Shown here: positions 62,220-64,000 of the stretch, piece after piece
Position numbering within the stretch: the first letter of the stretch is position 1
How the letters are laid out: each line of letters begins with the position of its first letter
Assembly (NCBI GenBank): GCA_963855995.1
Contig: OY979716.1
Location: 53,510,158-53,574,157, forward strand
Direction of reading: 5' to 3'
From: Muricea muricata
Lineage: Eukaryota > Cnidaria > Anthozoa > Malacalcyonacea > Plexauridae
DNA: 64,000 bases
Program-made: the position numbers and the translations under genes
The notes under the pieces: model-generated
The model's input: only the letters and a program-made list of their open reading frames with translations
What the model was told of the DNA's origin: nothing
The model's database searches: none

Positions 62220-62830
62220 TGTCACTGGTTCCAAAAGTACTCAAATTTGAGGAATTCCTATTGAGAAATAATGTTGATATTGGCTTCATAACAGAGACTT
62301 GGTTAAAAGAAGAAATTAGTGATTCTGTAGGAGAAATTCAGGGCTATAAAATTGTTCGTAGAGACCGTTTGACTCATCAGCACGGCGGGGTTTGTGTTTA
62401 CATCAAAAACGGACTTAAGTTTGAAATACCTGATATGCCACAATGTTGTGATAATCACGAGGTCCTCTGGTTAAAACTTAAACCAAACCGATTGCCCCGT
62501 GGTTTTGTTGCATAATGATCGCCGTTGTTTACCATCCACCTGGTGTAGACCACCACTCCTTTATGAATCATCTTTTTGCAAGTATGTCGACGGCAGAATC
62601 TCTATATCCTACCAGTGGTTTTATAGTTGCTGGTGATTTTGACCGTGCCAAACTTGGTAGTTTACAGCGCTATTTTAACCTCAAACAGTTGGTTAAATCA
62701 GCAACCAGAGGCCAAGCTATCCTTGACCTAATGCTTACTAATATGGCTCAGTTTTATTCGCCTCCTACGATTTTTCCACCATTTGGCCTCTCCGACCACA
62801 ACACAGTTCTACCAATACCTAAAGAAAGAA
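62220..62830 (+). pseudogene. LINE ORF2 endonuclease domain
   Basis: FLLRNNVDIGFITETWLKEE (Glu motif), YKIVRRDRLTHQHGGVCVYI, a frameshift at TAA 62513, IAVVYHPPGVDHHSFMNHLF, then GFIVAGDFDRAKLGS (GDFD where GDFN is usual) and FGLSDHNTVL (SDH). EEP-type fold, with the key Asn of GDFN replaced by Asp. Confidence 0.85.
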
Positions 62831-63985
62831 CCCAAGGTCAGTTTACCAGGAAATATATTACTACACGAGATATGCGAGAGAGTAATATTAACGCACTTGG
62901 CCGGTATTTTAACAACGTTGACTGGTCTATCATAAAAAGTCAACCTAATTGTGAAAGTAAACTTTCAACCTTCGAAAATCTCGTAAAAATAGGAATGAAC
63001 AATATTATGCCTGAAAAACCTAAAAGAGTATATCCAAAGGATTCCCCTTGGATGACCGTGAAATTAAATAATTTGATACAACAGCGTCAGAGTGCCTTCC
63101 ATGCAAACAAACATAGTAACGTTTACAAAGCTCTTCGCAATGCTGTTAATAGGGAAAGAAAATCTTGTAAAGCCAAATATTATTCTTCGAAAGTTGAAGA
63201 CTTAAAAGGTACAAATCCTAAGCAATGGTCGAGGGAGATGAAAAAACTGAGTGGTCTTTCCAACAAAAGTAGTACAAACCTTTTGGACGACTTATCTGTC
63301 CCTGATCTTGAGGATATGTCCAACCAAGAAATTGCAAACGCAATTAATTCTGCTCTATTGGAATCACTTCAAGCTTTCGACGCACTTGACCAGTCAACTA
63401 TGGAACTAGACGTAGAGGATGACGGCGAAGTCTTAGAAGTTTGTGTGGTTCGTGTATGTCACTTATCACGGCACCTCAAGAAGTATAAGTCTCCTGGCCT
63501 GGACAATACTCCAAACTGCTGAATTACTAGCAGACCCCATTACAGATATTCTTAATACCTCTTTTAAAGAACAGAGAGTTCCAGTTACCTGGAGGACTGC
63601 AAATATTACCCCAATTCCTAACGTGAGGCTAGTTACTAGTGTAATAAACTGGGTTATAAGCTTCTTGACATGTAGACTTCAAAGGGTTAAACTGGGATAC
63701 GATTGCTTCTCTGAATGGGGAGCAGTCCCCTCGGGTGTGCCTCAGGGAACTAAACTTGGCCCTTGGCTTTTCCTGATTATGATAAATTACTTGTCAATCT
63801 CGGACCCATTCAGCCTCTGGAAATACGTTGATGATTCGACTGTATCCGAAACTGTTATTAAGGGTAACCCAAGTGAAGTCCAGTTGGCAGCCGACCAAAT
63901 TCATGACTGGTCAAAAGAGAATAAGTTCCAACTTTACTGTGACAAAACTAAAGAACTCACTATTACTTTTACTCATTCGCATTAG
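62831..63985 (+). pseudogene. LINE ORF2 reverse transcriptase with palm deletion
   Basis: A linker with PWMTVKLNNLIQQRQSAF and KKYKSPGLDNTPN leads to a frame change near 63510. VTWRTANITPIPN then joins directly to a VRLVTSVINWVISFLTCRLQ stretch, so motif A and its surroundings (about 90 or more residues by comparison with the family) are deleted. Motif B region PSGVPQGTKLGPWLFLIMIN and catalytic WKYVDDSTVSE are kept. Stop at 63983-63985. Confidence 0.85.
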
Positions 63986-64000
63986 GAAGCAAATCTACCA

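Larger units (their letters stand above)
60560..64000 (+). mobile_element. CR1/L2-like LINE, plus strand, running off the window
   Basis: ORF1 region 60580 to about 61845, then ORF2 with endonuclease (62220-62830) and RT (about 63050 onward). Frameshifts occur in ORF1 (near 60760 and 60820), between 61840 and 62220, at 62513 and near 63510, with an RT internal deletion. The 5' end lies at the edge of the tRNA repeat near 60545. Inactive. Confidence 0.85.

Overview
This window looks like invertebrate metazoan nuclear DNA, most probably cnidarian (a coral or anemone-like animal; the phylum is an inference). It is AT-rich, has GT/AG introns, and carries Ty3/Gypsy, BEL/Pao, Gmr1-like, CR1/L2-like, PIF/Harbinger and hAT-like elements, foldback repeats and eukaryotic tRNA genes. 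Almost all of it is transposon-derived. Two multi-exon host-type or element-borne genes can be modelled through the debris.

Region 1 (1-12354) is a giant imperfect palindrome centred near 5855. Each arm ends in an 894-bp tandem array whose units alternate in an A-B dimer pattern. The inner arms carry broken pieces of a protein-primed family B DNA polymerase of the Polinton/Maverick or adintovirus kind. Private variants sit at the same rank from the centre in both arms, so the array formed before the inversion. Outside the right arm lie a 360-bp array of CCAAT boxes and TACGTCAC motifs and a GC-rich minisatellite.

Region 2 (12960-18100) is a Gypsy pol scrap followed by a minus-strand CR1/L2-like LINE. 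The LINE has a coiled-coil plus SGNH ORF1, an endonuclease and a reverse transcriptase tail. It is cut apart by a hAT-like element, a Harbinger transposase pseudogene and a palindromic MITE.

Region 3 (18240-29780) starts with tRNA-bearing repeats and minisatellites. It then holds a seven-exon plus-strand gene (20394-28877): duplicated Ser/Arg-rich exon, PB1-like region, C2H2-like finger, Cys cluster and NHL-like propeller. Splice phases agree, but several in-frame stops and frameshifts make it a decaying copy. Palindromic MITEs sit in its introns.

Region 4 (29781-39363) is a minus-strand Gmr1-like LTR retrotransposon with integrase before reverse transcriptase and a 5-bp TSD. A young intact Gypsy (31415-35721, identical LTRs, 1312-aa ORF) lies inside its pol.

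Region 5 (39364-45170) holds a TIR element, a 1.7-kb foldback element, a minisatellite and copies of a composite repeat carrying tRNA-Pro, tRNA-Leu and tRNA-Arg.

Region 6 (45196-58083) is one DDE-integrase-domain gene of four exons. Intron 1 carries a BEL/Pao element, and exon 2 is split by a young intact Gypsy with a 5-bp TSD.

Region 7 (58430-64000) has more tRNA repeat copies, including the best-preserved tRNA-Arg(UCG) and tRNA-Pro(AGG), a LINE 3' fragment, and a plus-strand CR1/L2-like LINE that runs off the window end.
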